64,000 bases of DNA from Polyangium sp. y55x31 (GCF_029946505.1 NZ_JARZHG010000034.1:60700-124699); one strand, 5' to 3'; numbered from the stretch's first letter, positions 34,273 through 44,109 are shown. Notes: a model not told the origin generated them from the letters alone. Made by a program: numbers and translations.

Positions 34273-35943
34273 ATGATCCTGTCCCGTTTCTGGTACCTCG
34301 CCCTCGCCATCCTGCTCGGCGTGTCGGCGTTCACCCTGATGCTCGCCGCGCAGATGTACAACCGCGCCGGCCTCCGCGCGATGAGCGACTCGCTCGCCGC
34401 CGACTCGAGCGCCGTCGGTTGGTACCTCAAAGACGACGCGCGCAATCGATCGAGCGCGCTCATCCCGCTCGCGCTCTCGCCGGAGCTGCGCGGGCAGCTC
34501 GCCAAGTCCACGCCCGAGGCCAAGCCGAGCCGCGAGATCCGCGACGAGGCCAAGAAGGCGCTGAAGAAGCTCGACGCCGAGGTGATCCCCGCGGACCTCA
34601 AGTTCGACGCGCTCTGGGCCGTCGACGCCAACGGCCGCGTCATCGCCTCCGTCGGCATCGAGCACGCCGAGGACTGGGAGCTCGGCGGCTACCCCGTCGT
34701 CGCCGACGCGCTGCACGGCTGGATCCGCGACGACGCGTGGGTCTGGAAGGGCCGCATCTACCGCGTCGTCGCGCGCCCCGTCGAGGCCGAGGTCAACGGC
34801 GAGCCCGTCGGCGCGGTCATCGGCGTGAAGATCGTCGACGACAAGTTCGCGCAAGGCGTCTCGAAGCGCACGGGCGCCGCGGTCGGCTTCTACGCCGACG
34901 GCGCGCGCGTCGCGTCCTGGGCCCCCGAAGGGTTCGACAAGGCGAACCTGGATCAGATCACGCAGGATCTGCAGCAGCTCGCCGAGAACAAGGACTACCA
35001 GGAGAAGGGCCGCAGCGAGCCGCGCGTCATCGCCGCCCACCTCGGCGTCGTCTACGCGCGCATGCCCGGCGAGGCCTGGGATCTCGGCGCGGGGTACGCC
35101 GTCGGTCGCCTCGCGGTCGCCGTCGACTCGCCGCTCGACTTCCTCAACAAGGCCGACGACACCGACAAGAAGAACGTCAACACGATCCTCGTCATCGCGG
35201 GCATCCTCGTGCTCGCGGGCGTCGGCATCTTCTTCTCGGTCCTCGAGCACACGCAGCCGCTCGCCACGTTCGGCAAGGAGGCCATCCGCCTCGCGAAGGG
35301 CGAGGTCGACGTGCTCGCGCCGAGCAAGTTCCGCGGCGCGTACAAGAAGATCGCCTCCGACATCAACGACGGCGTCGACAAGATCGCGGCCAAGGGCGGC
35401 GCGCCGCGTCGCGCGGCCGACCTCGAAACGGTGCTCGGCCCGATCCCGGCCGCGCCCACGATGAGCGCCTTCGCCGTGCCCGGCCCCGGCGAGACCTCGT
35501 CGACCGCGATCACGGTCCCGAACAGCGGCCCCGCGGCCGCGAAGCCGCTCCCGAAGGCCCTGCCGAAGCCGAAGCCGCGTCCCGGCTCGACGACGCAGGA
35601 TCCGGTCGAGTCCGTGCCCGAGCCCGAAGCGGCCGCGCCTGCGGCGCCGCCTCCGCTGCCGAAGGCCGCCGCGGCCGAGCCTGCGGCGGCCGCCGAGCCT
35701 GCGGCCGGCGCGGGCGACGAGGTCGACGAGCTCACCGAGTGGCAGAAGGTCTACGAAGAGTTCGTCGCCATGAAGCAGCAGTGCGGCGAGCCGACGGCGG
35801 GCATGACGTTCGAGAAGTTCAAGTCGACGCTGCAACGCAACAAGGACGCGCTCGTGCAGCGGCACGGCGTGACGCGCGTGAAGTTCACGGTGTACGCGAA
35901 GGAAGGCAAGGCCGCGCTGAAGGCCTCGCCGGTCAACAAGTAA
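34273..35943 (+). CDS. MXAN_5187-like membrane protein with periplasmic sensor domain
   Basis: 556 residues. There is an N-terminal membrane helix (MILSRFWYLALAILLG...), a periplasmic cache-like domain at about 40-290 (ALWAVDANGRVIASVG, RIYRVVARPVEAEV), a second helix at about 300-320 (ILVIAGILVLAGVGIFFSV), a Pro/Ala-rich linker, and a C-terminal globular part EWQKVYEEFVAMKQQCG...FEKFKSTLQRNKDAL...VKFTVYAKEGKA. The C-terminal part matches my memory of the MXAN_5187 C-terminal domain found in myxobacteria. It may sense a ligand outside and pass a signal inside; no kinase or methyl-accepting domain is present. Confidence 0.75.
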   Translation: MILSRFWYLALAILLGVSAFTLMLAAQMYNRAGLRAMSDSLAADSSAVGWYLKDDARNRSSALIPLALSPELRGQLAKSTPEAKPSREIRDEAKKALKKLDAEVIPADLKFDALWAVDANGRVIASVGIEHAEDWELGGYPVVADALHGWIRDDAWVWKGRIYRVVARPVEAEVNGEPVGAVIGVKIVDDKFAQGVSKRTGAAVGFYADGARVASWAPEGFDKANLDQITQDLQQLAENKDYQEKGRSEPRVIAAHLGVVYARMPGEAWDLGAGYAVGRLAVAVDSPLDFLNKADDTDKKNVNTILVIAGILVLAGVGIFFSVLEHTQPLATFGKEAIRLAKGEVDVLAPSKFRGAYKKIASDINDGVDKIAAKGGAPRRAADLETVLGPIPAAPTMSAFAVPGPGETSSTAITVPNSGPAAAKPLPKALPKPKPRPGSTTQDPVESVPEPEAAAPAAPPPLPKAAAAEPAAAAEPAAGAGDEVDELTEWQKVYEEFVAMKQQCGEPTAGMTFEKFKSTLQRNKDALVQRHGVTRVKFTVYAKEGKAALKASPVNK

Positions 35944-35977
35944 ACCCAGCACCAGAATCGGCAGGAGCGGCAGAGCG

Positions 35978-37525
35978 ATGGGCGCGAGGAATCTCGTCGT
36001 GGGGGCGTTCGTGGGGTCGGTCTTGCTCGGAGGCGCGGGCGTCGCGCGCGCCTCCTCCGGGATCGACTCTCCCGACAACGGCGTCGTGCAACTCGGCCGC
36101 GGCAACACCTACGTCGCGCGGGCCGACGACCCGCTCGCCGCGTACTACAACCCGGCCGGCCTCGCGTTCCAGAAGTCCGGCGTGCACCTCGGCGCGCACC
36201 TCATGTTCATGGATCGCTGCTTCTCGCGGCGCGACGTGAACGGCCAGCCCGTCTCGCCGGGCGGCGGCATTCCGGGACCCGGCGCGGCGGGCGGCCCCTC
36301 CGACCCCGTCTGCGCGGAGACCTCGCCCTTCCCGAACCCGCAGATCGCCGCGAACTTCCGCATCACGCGGCAGCTCGCGATCGGCCTCTCCGTCATGGGC
36401 CCGCACGGCGTCGGCAAGATGGTCTGGCCCGAGTCGGTCCCGTACACGAACACGCTCGGCATCTCGACCACGCAGCCCGCGCCGCAGCGCCACCTGCTCA
36501 TCGAGAGCGACTCGCTCATCGTCAACCCGACGCTGAGCGTGAGCTACGCGATCAAGGACTGGCTCAGCATCGGCGCGGGCTTCATCTGGGGCGTCGCCTC
36601 GATCGACTTCGTCAACTTCACCGAGGCTACCTCGCAGATCCCCACGGACGACTTCTCCGGCAACCAGGAAGTCAAGTCCACGCTCTCGGCCTTCGACGGC
36701 TTCGTGCCGGGCGTCGTCATCGGCGTCATGGCCTCGCCGCACAAGCGCCTCGACCTCGGCGCGTGGTTCAAGTGGCAGGACGCGATCTCCACGCGCACGG
36801 GCGTGAAGCTCGAATCGCTCTACTGGCGCGCGGGCGGCCAGAAAAACGAAAACCCGTGTCCGATGGGCCCGGCCGGCTGCAACATCACCGAGGACACGGA
36901 CGCGGGCACGCTCAAGTTCCGCATCCCGCTCGAGGCGCGACTCGGCTTCCGGTATCACCACCCGCTGCGCGCGGGCTCGCTCGTGCCCAAGGTCGGCCCG
37001 AAGGTGCGCGACCCGCTCGCCGACGACCTCTTCGACATCGAGGTCGACTTCACGTACGCGCACAACAGCGTCGTCGACGTCCTCGAGGTCCGCTTCGACG
37101 AGGGCATCCGCGTGAACGGCACGCCGGGCAACATCCCGACCAACGCCGACATCCCGCACAAGTGGAAGAACGTCTTCGGCGTGCGCTTCGGCGGCGACTT
37201 CACGATCATCCCCGGCTTCATCGCGGTGCGGGCCGGCGGGTTTTTCGAAACGAATGGGCAGGACCCGGCGTACCTGAACCCCGATTTCCACCTCGGCAGC
37301 CGCGTCGGCGTGGGCGGCGGCGGCTCCGTGCGCCTCGGGCCGGTCGACGTCTCGCTCGCCTACCAGCACACGTTCTTCGAGCCGCTCGACAACGGCGGCA
37401 AGGGCGAGGTCCTTGGCCTCTCCGGCGACGCGACCACGAATTATCGAAGCGTCCACAACGTCAATGGCGGACGGCTCGAGTCGAGCCTGAACGAAGTGGC
37501 GCTCGGGGCGACCTACAGGTTCTGA
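35978..37525 (+). CDS. FadL/OmpP1/TodX-family outer-membrane transporter
   Basis: 515 residues. The signal peptide (GAFVGSVLLGGAGVARAS) is followed by the FadL hallmark SGIDSPDNGVVQLGRGNTYVARADDPLAAYYNPAGLAF, the conserved N-terminal plug region (A-x-x-x-NPAG). The rest is alternating beta-strands typical of a 14-stranded barrel, and the protein ends in Phe (GATYRF), as expected for outer-membrane barrels. Such channels import long-chain fatty acids or hydrophobic compounds. Third gene of the envelope operon, 34 bp after the previous gene. Confidence 0.88.
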   Translation: MGARNLVVGAFVGSVLLGGAGVARASSGIDSPDNGVVQLGRGNTYVARADDPLAAYYNPAGLAFQKSGVHLGAHLMFMDRCFSRRDVNGQPVSPGGGIPGPGAAGGPSDPVCAETSPFPNPQIAANFRITRQLAIGLSVMGPHGVGKMVWPESVPYTNTLGISTTQPAPQRHLLIESDSLIVNPTLSVSYAIKDWLSIGAGFIWGVASIDFVNFTEATSQIPTDDFSGNQEVKSTLSAFDGFVPGVVIGVMASPHKRLDLGAWFKWQDAISTRTGVKLESLYWRAGGQKNENPCPMGPAGCNITEDTDAGTLKFRIPLEARLGFRYHHPLRAGSLVPKVGPKVRDPLADDLFDIEVDFTYAHNSVVDVLEVRFDEGIRVNGTPGNIPTNADIPHKWKNVFGVRFGGDFTIIPGFIAVRAGGFFETNGQDPAYLNPDFHLGSRVGVGGGGSVRLGPVDVSLAYQHTFFEPLDNGGKGEVLGLSGDATTNYRSVHNVNGGRLESSLNEVALGATYRF

Positions 37526-37679
37526 CGGACTCGTTCCAGCGTGGCTGGACGAGCAACGGACGACGAATCCCCAGCGCCACGTGAAGATGTGACGTCGTGG
37601 GCGTTGACACCGGATACGCCGGCACGCTTCGATGCCACGGTTATCGTCGGTTGGGGACGAACAAGTCCGGGAGGATTGG

Positions 37680-38486
37680 ATGAACGCGCGTGCTTCGTTG
37701 ATGGTGGTTGGTCTGGGTTTGGCGGTCGTCGGCTGCTCCATTCCCAAGCCCCCGCCGACGGCCCCGGACGAATACGACTACAAGTTTGAGTACAAAAAGA
37801 CCGGCGAGCCCCTGAGCGTCGAGGGCCAGAGTTTCACCTACACGACGACGGAGCGCGTCGAGCTCGGCGAGGAGCAGATCCGCGACGCGCAGGGTCGCCT
37901 CGTCGGATCGAGCCGCATCTACGGCAACCAGCAGGTCGCGCGCCGCGGCTACCAGTGGGACGTCTACCAGGGCCGGCAGCGCATCGACGTGCTCAGCGCG
38001 CTGCACATCGCGCGTGACCAGGCGTTCGAGGAGGCGTTCGAGGAGCGCATCGTGGAGATCCGCGAGAACCACGCGAACTCCATGTCGGTCTACGAGAAGG
38101 GCATCAAAGACAACTCCGGCAAGCGCTCCACCGGCATGATCGTGACCGGCGTCGGCTACGGCCTCGCGGGTGGCTGGGCGATCGTTGCTGCCGCAACGAA
38201 GGACGATCCGCTCATCCCGACCGGCGCCTCGACGGGCATCATCATCGGCGGCGTCATCGTCGGCGCGATCGGCACCTGGATCTACCAGAGCGCGCTCGGC
38301 GGCATGCGCCGCGAGGCGGAGAAGGCCACCGCGATGGCCAACGACAAGATCTCGTCCTCCGACTTCCCCAAGCTCACGACCGAGGACTACCTCCACGACG
38401 TGGCGCGCTCGTACAACAAGAAGCTCGTCGCCGAGGCCGCGCCGCCGCCGCCGCCGAAGGACACGAAGAAGAAAAAGAAGAAGTAG
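37680..38486 (+). CDS. Lipoprotein with two membrane helices and basic tail
   Basis: 268 residues, with GGGAGG before the ATG. The signal sequence is MNARASLMVVGLGLAVVGC|S. A soluble segment follows to about 140, then a helix pair (GMIVTGVGYGLAGGWAIVAAAT and ASTGIIIGGVIVGAIGTWIY), a coiled region, a Pro-rich part and a terminal KDTKKKKKK. No family recognised. Possibly a surface-exposed protein tied to the outer membrane. It follows FadL by 154 bp; that interval has no obvious gene. Confidence 0.7.
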   Translation: MNARASLMVVGLGLAVVGCSIPKPPPTAPDEYDYKFEYKKTGEPLSVEGQSFTYTTTERVELGEEQIRDAQGRLVGSSRIYGNQQVARRGYQWDVYQGRQRIDVLSALHIARDQAFEEAFEERIVEIRENHANSMSVYEKGIKDNSGKRSTGMIVTGVGYGLAGGWAIVAAATKDDPLIPTGASTGIIIGGVIVGAIGTWIYQSALGGMRREAEKATAMANDKISSSDFPKLTTEDYLHDVARSYNKKLVAEAAPPPPPKDTKKKKKK

Positions 38487-38569
38487 GCCTCGACCCGGAT
38501 TTTGCGGTCTTTCCCGCCTCCGTTCGTCCGGGTGGTGCGCACGTATCGACGCGGCCGCGCGCCTTCGCT

Positions 38570-39547
38570 ATGACCCGGGCCAGCATGACCGACACACCCG
38601 TCCGCAACGTCATCATCATCGGCTCGGGCCCTGCGGGCCTGACTGCGTCCATCTACGCCGCGCGCGCGAACCTCAAGCCGCTCTGCATCGAGGGCTTCAA
38701 CGCGGGCGGGCTCATCCCCGGCGGTCAGCTCATGTTCACGACCGACGTCGAGAACTATCCGGGCTTTCCGCAGAAGGTCACGGGCCAGGAGCTCATGCAG
38801 CGCTTCCGTGATCAGGCGGAGCACCAGGGCACCGAGATCGTGACGGCGGACGTGACGAAGGTCGACCTCTCCGCGCGGCCGTTCAAGGTCTGGGTCGAGG
38901 ACACGCTCTACCTCGCCAAGACCGTGATCGTCGCGACGGGCGCGCGCGCGAACTACCTCGGCCTGCCGAGCGAGGAGGCGCTCAAGAACAAGGGCGTGAG
39001 CGCCTGCGCCGTGTGCGACGGCGCGCTCTACCGCGGCCGTGACGTCGCCGTCGTCGGCGGCGGCGACACCGCGATGGAGGAGGCGAGCTACCTCGCGGGC
39101 CTCTGCAACTCGGTCACGCTCGTGCATCGCCGCGACGAGTTCCGCGCGAGCAAGGCGATGGTCGAGCGCGTCGTGAACAACCCGAAGATCAAGATCCTCT
39201 ACAGCCACGTCGTCGAGGAGGTCCTCGGCGTCGACAAGGACGAGGTCACGGGGCTCGTCGTGAAAAACCTCAAGAACGGGGAAAAGACGTCCATCCCGGC
39301 CGCGGCGTTTTTCGTGGCGATCGGCCACACGCCCATGACCGAGCTCTTCGTCGGGCAGCTCGAGACGCACCCGAACGGCTACTTGAAGACCGTGCCCGGC
39401 TCCACGCGCACGAGCGTGCCCGGCGTGTTCGCCGCGGGCGACGTGCAGGACTGGACGTACAGGCAGGCGGTCACGGCCGCGGGGACGGGCTGCATGGCCG
39501 CGCTCGACGCCGAGCGGTTCTTGCAGCAAGAAGGTGGGAGTCACTGA
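38570..39547 (+). CDS. trxB: Thioredoxin reductase (TrxB)
   Basis: 325 residues. FAD motif [16 protein letters not shown], the GGQL segment, redox site C146-A-V-C149 (CAVCDG), NADPH motif [10 protein letters not shown], and the C-terminal [27 protein letters not shown]. The usual TrxB redox motif is CATC, so Val replaces Thr. It transfers electrons from NADPH to thioredoxin in the cytoplasm. An in-frame ATG at 38585 (MTDTPVRN) may be the true start. The next gene follows after 12 bp. Confidence 0.94.
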   Translation: MTRASMTDTPVRNVIIIGSGPAGLTASIYAARANLKPLCIEGFNAGGLIPGGQLMFTTDVENYPGFPQKVTGQELMQRFRDQAEHQGTEIVTADVTKVDLSARPFKVWVEDTLYLAKTVIVATGARANYLGLPSEEALKNKGVSACAVCDGALYRGRDVAVVGGGDTAMEEASYLAGLCNSVTLVHRRDEFRASKAMVERVVNNPKIKILYSHVVEEVLGVDKDEVTGLVVKNLKNGEKTSIPAAAFFVAIGHTPMTELFVGQLETHPNGYLKTVPGSTRTSVPGVFAAGDVQDWTYRQAVTAAGTGCMAALDAERFLQQEGGSH

Positions 39548-39559
39548 CGAAGGCCTTCG

Positions 39560-40504
39560 ATGGACGAGCCCCACGCCGACCCGCGCGACGAGCTCTTCGA
39601 GATCGCGACCTCGGTGCGCGCGCTCGTCGAGTGGTACGACGGCACGGGTGCGTGGGGCTTGCCGCTCGCGCCTGCGCGTGGCCAGGTCGAGCCTGCGTAT
39701 CCCGCGGCCGAGCCACACGAAGCGCCTCCGCCGAACCCGCGCGCGCCCGCGCCGCCCGCGGAGCGACGCCCCGCCCCGAGCGACGCCACCTTCGCGCAGC
39801 CCGCGCAGTTCACGCCGCCGCCCGAGCGCGCGCCCGCGCCGCAGTTCACGCCGCAGTTCACGCCCCCCGCGCCGCCTGCCGAGCGCCCGCAGCGCGCCGC
39901 CGTCGCGCGCCCCGAGGCACGCACGCCGGAGGCGCGCATCGAGCAGCTCCGCGTCCTCGCCTCCGAGGTCGCCTCGTGCACGCGCTGCGGCCTCGCCGAT
40001 CGGCGCACGCAGACCGTGTTCGCCCGCGGCAATCCGATCTCCGAGCTTTGTTTCGTCGGTGAAGGCCCGGGCGCGGAGGAGGACCTCCAGGGCGAGCCGT
40101 TCGTCGGTCCTGCGGGTCAGCTCCTCGACAAGATGATCGCCGCGATGGGGTACCGCCCGGGCGAGGTCTACATCTGCAACATCGTCAAGTGCCGGCCTCC
40201 GGAGAACCGCAAGCCGCAGCCCGAAGAGATGGATGCGTGCAAGGGTTACCTCGCCGCGCAGATCGAGCTCGTGCGGCCGAAGTACATCGTCGCGCTCGGC
40301 GCCACGGCGATCCAGGGCCTGCTCGGCACGACCGAGGGCATCACGAAGCTGCGCGGCAAGTGGAAGATGTACCGCGGGATCCCCGTCATGCCGACGTTCC
40401 ATCCGGCCTACCTCCTCAGGCAGCCGTCGGCGAAGCGCGAGGTATGGACCGACCTTCAGGAAGTGATGGCGCGCCTCGGCAAGAAGCCGCCCGCGCGGGG
40501 CTGA
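39560..40504 (+). CDS. Family 4 uracil-DNA glycosylase with Pro-rich N-terminus
   Basis: 314 residues. Residues 50-125 are a Pro/Ala-rich linker not found in most relatives. The Fe-S cysteines begin at C140 and C143 (SCTRCGL), motif A is [26 protein letters not shown], further cysteines lie in CNIVKCRPP and near DACKGY, and motif HPAYLLRQP completes the active site. Removes uracil from DNA, with a [4Fe-4S] cluster, as in thermophile-type UDGa that also occurs in many bacteria. Neighbour of trxB and probably co-transcribed. Confidence 0.92.
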   Translation: MDEPHADPRDELFEIATSVRALVEWYDGTGAWGLPLAPARGQVEPAYPAAEPHEAPPPNPRAPAPPAERRPAPSDATFAQPAQFTPPPERAPAPQFTPQFTPPAPPAERPQRAAVARPEARTPEARIEQLRVLASEVASCTRCGLADRRTQTVFARGNPISELCFVGEGPGAEEDLQGEPFVGPAGQLLDKMIAAMGYRPGEVYICNIVKCRPPENRKPQPEEMDACKGYLAAQIELVRPKYIVALGATAIQGLLGTTEGITKLRGKWKMYRGIPVMPTFHPAYLLRQPSAKREVWTDLQEVMARLGKKPPARG

Positions 40505-40524
40505 CGCTCGAGCGCGTCCTTCGC

Positions 40525-40956
40525 GTGCTGCTTTGCCTCGTCGGCGTCGCGCCGTTCCTCGCGCCCCTCGCGCGACGCGCGACGAGCCCCGAAGCGACCG
40601 AGCTTCTCTACCTGCTCTTCAAGCCTGTTTGTCACACCAAACCCGAGCGCACGCTCGCCCTCGCCGGCGTGCTCATGCCGCTCTGCAGCCGATGCGCCGG
40701 CATCTTCGCGGGGTTCGTCACGGCGGGGATCTTTCCGCGGCCGCGCTTCGGCGTGCGCGCGTGCCTCGGTTACGGGTTCGTCGCGAGCGTGATCATGCTC
40801 GTCGACGTCGTCACGCAGGACCTCGGCTTACGCCCGCTCTTCCATCCGGCGCGGCTTTTGACGGGTGTTCTGTGGGGGCACGTCTTCGGCCTCGGGATCC
40901 TCGCGCTCGCGCGCGAGCACCTCGCGAGGCCCGAAAGGCTCACTTCTTCAGCGTGA
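40525..40956 (+). CDS. DUF2085-like membrane protein
   Basis: About 143 residues with an uncertain start: the GTG at 40525 follows the UDG stop by 20 bp. The protein has three to four membrane helices (LLCLVGVAPFLAPLARRA, GIFAGFVTAGIF, ASVIMLVDVVTQDL, LWGHVFGLGILALA). The motif YLLFKPVCHTKPERT...MPLCSRCAGIFAG with paired Cys/His is characteristic of the DUF2085 family, where the CxxC and CH are conserved. Function unknown. Its end overlaps the convergent lipoprotein by 17 bp. Confidence 0.72.
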   Translation: MLLCLVGVAPFLAPLARRATSPEATELLYLLFKPVCHTKPERTLALAGVLMPLCSRCAGIFAGFVTAGIFPRPRFGVRACLGYGFVASVIMLVDVVTQDLGLRPLFHPARLLTGVLWGHVFGLGILALAREHLARPERLTSSA

Positions 40957-41716
40957 CGGGCCTGCCGGCGACGGGCGATTCGCCGAGCAAGACGAGCGTC
41001 TCGATCTTCTTCTTGTCGCTCTTGTCATCGACGACCTTCAGCGTGCCCGCGAGGTTATAGGCCATCTCCCACGACACCGTGTCGTCGGCCGAGAAGAACG
41101 CGAACGACGAGTCGCAGAGCGCGAGGTCCTTCTTGATCGCGTCGCCCGTGTTCGAGAGATCGGGCCCGGCGAACCCTTTGCGTTGCTTCTTGCCGAGGCC
41201 GCCCTTGAACGGCCACACCGCGGTCGACAGGTCCTTCAGCACCATCACCGTCACCGAACAGCCGGGCGGGTTCGACACCTTGTCGGGCGGCGTCACCAGG
41301 AGCTCCTTCGGCACGTCGTCGCGGCCGTCGGTCTTCAGCAGGATCTTCGGCGCGCCTGCGCGGCCGAGCTCGGCCACGACCGCGGCGACGTCCGGCGTGC
41401 GCGCCTTCTTCTCGGCGATCACCGTGACCTGCTGCCCGTTGATCGGCAGATCCTTCACCGCCGCCGTGAGCTTCTCGGGCCAGTTCTCCTGCTTCATGTC
41501 GACGCGGATCTGGCCGATGTAGGGGCCGAGCGAGTCGACGATGAGCGCGGGCATCGTCTTCGGCTTGGGCGGCGGTGCGGGCTCGGTGGGCGCGGCGGCG
41601 GCGGAGGCGGTCGCGCTCGGGGCGGCGCCCGTCTTGGACTTGTCGTCGCCGCAGGCGGTCAGCGTCGTCGCGACGAGGAGCGCGAGCGAGGCGAGGACAG
41701 GGACGCGGGAGTGCAT
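40940..41716 (-). CDS. Lipoprotein with ExbD/TolR-like periplasmic domain
   Basis: 258 residues from the ATG at 41716. The signal peptide ends at lipobox LTAC|G and a Pro/Ala linker follows. The middle part PINGQQVTVIAEKKARTPDVAAVVAELGRAGAPKILLKT has the layout of the ExbD/TolR periplasmic domain (beta strand, then helix, then strand ending LKT). The C-terminal 100 residues contain three or more cysteines and are unassigned. Here the membrane anchor of ExbD is replaced by a lipid, so this is not a standard motor subunit. No exbB gene is adjacent. Confidence 0.65.
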   Translation of the reverse strand: MHSRVPVLASLALLVATTLTACGDDKSKTGAAPSATASAAAAPTEPAPPPKPKTMPALIVDSLGPYIGQIRVDMKQENWPEKLTAAVKDLPINGQQVTVIAEKKARTPDVAAVVAELGRAGAPKILLKTDGRDDVPKELLVTPPDKVSNPPGCSVTVMVLKDLSTAVWPFKGGLGKKQRKGFAGPDLSNTGDAIKKDLALCDSSFAFFSADDTVSWEMAYNLAGTLKVVDDKSDKKKIETLVLLGESPVAGRPVTLKK

Positions 41717-41839
41717 GGCGCGGAGTGTACCGAAGCAGGAGGCGCGGGAGAAAGGAAGCGGCGTCCTCGGGGCGCCGGGGCGTGGTAGCTTCCGCGCGCC
41801 CTGGGCCGTTCGGGCCCTCGAACCGAGCCGGATTTCACG

Positions 41840-43381
41840 ATGCCTTCCCCCTTCGTCACGCGCCTCGCAAGCTTGCAGCACTCGGACCGGCTCGCCGTGG
41901 AGGATGACGCGCGGAGCCGCACCTTCGCCGAGCTCTGGGATCGCGCCCAGCGCGTCCGCCTCGCGCTCACCGAGGGCGCGCCTTCGCTCGAGGGCCGCGC
42001 CGTCGCCATCCTCGTCTCGCCCGGCGCGCTCTGGCTCGAAGCCTTCTTCGGCACGATCCTCGCGGGCGGCGTGGCCTTGCCGCTCTCGCCGCTGTACCCG
42101 CCCGCCGAGCTCGCCTGGTTCGGCGAGGATGCGCGCGCGACGGCCGTGATCGTGTCGGACGATCATCGCGAGCGTGGCGCCTTGCTCTGCGAAGGTCGCC
42201 GTGTCCTTTTCGCGGAGACGCTCGCCGACGGCCCGCGGCCCGAGGGCGACGCCGCGCCGCTCGAACCCGACGACGTCGCGCTCCTGCTCTACACGAGCGG
42301 CACCACGGGCAAACCCAAGGGCGCGATGATCACGCACGCGAACGTCGACGTGCAGGCCGCGATCCTGCGCGAGGCGTGGGCGTTCGGCGAGGGCGATCGG
42401 CTGCTCCACGCGCTCCCTTTGCATCACCTGCACGGCCTCGGCATCTCGCTCCTCACCACGCTGCTCGCGGGCGCCTCGGCGCGGATGCTCCCGCGCTTCG
42501 ACGCGCGGCGCGTGTGGGAGGCGTTTTGCGGGCCAAACCCGCCCACGGTCTGGATGGCCGTGCCCACGATGTACCAGAAGCTCTTCGAGGCGTTCGACGC
42601 AGCGGACGAGCAGACGCGAGCGCGGTGGGCGAGCGGCGCGCGGACCTTGCGCCTCGCGACGAGTGGCTCGGCCGCGTTGCCCGCCACCCTCGCCGAGCGC
42701 TGGCGCGCCGTCGCGGGCGCGATCCCCCTCGAGCGATTCGGCATGACCGAGATCGGGGTTGGCGCGACGAACTCTCTCGATCCGTCCGGCCGGCGCCCCG
42801 GCTCGGTGGGTTTGCCCCCGCGCTCGGTCGAGGCGCGGATCGTCGACGAGGCGGGGAACGACCTCGAACGTGGCCCGGGCGAGCTCTGGATTCGGGGGCC
42901 CAGCGTGTTCAAGGGATACCTCGGCCGCGAGCAGGCCACGCGGGATGCTTTTGCCGAGGGCGGCTGGTTCCGCACCGGCGACGTCGCCGAGCGCGCCGAC
43001 GATGGAACCTTGCGTTTGCTCGGACGAACCAGCGTCGACATCCTGAAGAGCGGCGGCTACAAGCTCTCGGCCCTGGAGATCGAGGAGGCGCTGCGGGAAA
43101 ACACGGCCGTCGCCGAGGTCGCGGTCGTGGGTTTGCCCGATGAAGCGTGGGGCGAGCGCGTCGTCGCGGTCGTCGTCGCCGCGCCCGGTCGCGCTGCGGA
43201 ATGCGCGCCGGATGTTCTCCGTGGATGGGCGAAAGAGCGAATCGCGCCGTACAAGGTCCCGCGCGAGGTGATCGTGACCACGTCGCTTCCGCGCAATGCC
43301 CTCGGGAAGGTCGTCAAGCCCGATTTGGTGAAGGCAATTCTGCAAGGGACGGTCGCAAATACGTCGCGGACCGAATCGTAA
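41840..43381 (+). CDS. Acyl-CoA synthetase (AMP-dependent; malonyl/fatty-acyl type)
   Basis: 513 residues. The adenylate-forming P-loop YTSGTTGKPKG is at 151-161, then the LPLHHLHGLGIS region, the GMTEIG motif, the SGR...RPGSVG segment, GELWIRGPSVFKGY, TGD, the hinge and the catalytic Lys near PRNALGKVVK. The HHLHGLG motif is close to that of malonyl-CoA synthetases (MatB), so malonate is a reasonable substrate guess, but general fatty acids are not excluded. Cytoplasmic. The last codons lie in a 22-bp tandem duplication that also covers the stop. Confidence 0.87.
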   Translation: MPSPFVTRLASLQHSDRLAVEDDARSRTFAELWDRAQRVRLALTEGAPSLEGRAVAILVSPGALWLEAFFGTILAGGVALPLSPLYPPAELAWFGEDARATAVIVSDDHRERGALLCEGRRVLFAETLADGPRPEGDAAPLEPDDVALLLYTSGTTGKPKGAMITHANVDVQAAILREAWAFGEGDRLLHALPLHHLHGLGISLLTTLLAGASARMLPRFDARRVWEAFCGPNPPTVWMAVPTMYQKLFEAFDAADEQTRARWASGARTLRLATSGSAALPATLAERWRAVAGAIPLERFGMTEIGVGATNSLDPSGRRPGSVGLPPRSVEARIVDEAGNDLERGPGELWIRGPSVFKGYLGREQATRDAFAEGGWFRTGDVAERADDGTLRLLGRTSVDILKSGGYKLSALEIEEALRENTAVAEVAVVGLPDEAWGERVVAVVVAAPGRAAECAPDVLRGWAKERIAPYKVPREVIVTTSLPRNALGKVVKPDLVKAILQGTVANTSRTES

Positions 43382-43509
43382 TACGTCGCGGGCTGAATCA
43401 GAATCACGTTGCGCATGAGAATTTTGCTATCGACGACCCCGCGTGTCAGGGACTGACGTCGATGGTCGAGTTCCGTGGAACGACCACGGATTCGGAGGGG
43501 AGACTTCTC

Positions 43510-44109
43510 ATGCGAATGCTTTCGATTCTTTTCCTGGTCGGCGCTGGTTTCCTCGGGCTCGCGGCGTGTAGCAGCGAGCCGAGCGGCACGGGTGGCAGCG
43601 GCGGCACCGCCGGCAGCGGCGGCACGGGTGGCATGGGCGGCACGGGCGGCATGGCCGGCGCGGGCGGCGGTGGGCCGATGGGCGGCTACTGCGGCAAGTC
43701 GTGCGCGATGCCCGCGGATTGTTGTCCCATGGGCGTGCCGAACTGCCCCGGCAACTACCCGAACAACTGGACGTGCGATAACGGCGTGTGCGGCCCTCCG
43801 CAATGCACGGCCGACGCGGATTGCACGTTCGGCGGCGTGGCGCCGGACTTCAAGTGCTTGACCATCAAGGACTTCAAGACCTGCGCCGAAGGCTGCATGG
43901 CGGACGCGGATTGCACGATGCCCGCCAAGTGTATTGGCTCGGACGACAACGGCGCGAAGTACTGCACCGTCGAGCCGACGATGATGGGCGGGTGTATGGC
44001 CGACGCGGACTGCAACGGCTACGGCAAGTGCAACACCTCGTCGGGCGTGTGCGAGTGCACGGCCGACGCCGATTGCACGGGCGCCGGCGTCGACAAGTGC
44101 GTGCAGTGA
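43510..44109 (+). CDS. Cys-rich lipoprotein
   Basis: 199 residues from the ATG at 43510. Lipobox LAAC|S is followed by a Gly/Ser/Thr-rich linker (GGSGGTAGSGGTGGMGG...), then a series of short disulfide-type units: CGKSCAMPADCC, CDNGVCGPPQCTADADC, CAEGCMADADC, CMADADCNGYGKC, CECTADADC. The CxADADC unit repeats four times, suggesting duplication. Probably a secreted/surface protein with a ladder of disulfide units; binding target unknown. It shares the Gly-linker style of the propeller and kelch proteins in this window. Confidence 0.78.
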   Translation: MRMLSILFLVGAGFLGLAACSSEPSGTGGSGGTAGSGGTGGMGGTGGMAGAGGGGPMGGYCGKSCAMPADCCPMGVPNCPGNYPNNWTCDNGVCGPPQCTADADCTFGGVAPDFKCLTIKDFKTCAEGCMADADCTMPAKCIGSDDNGAKYCTVEPTMMGGCMADADCNGYGKCNTSSGVCECTADADCTGAGVDKCVQ

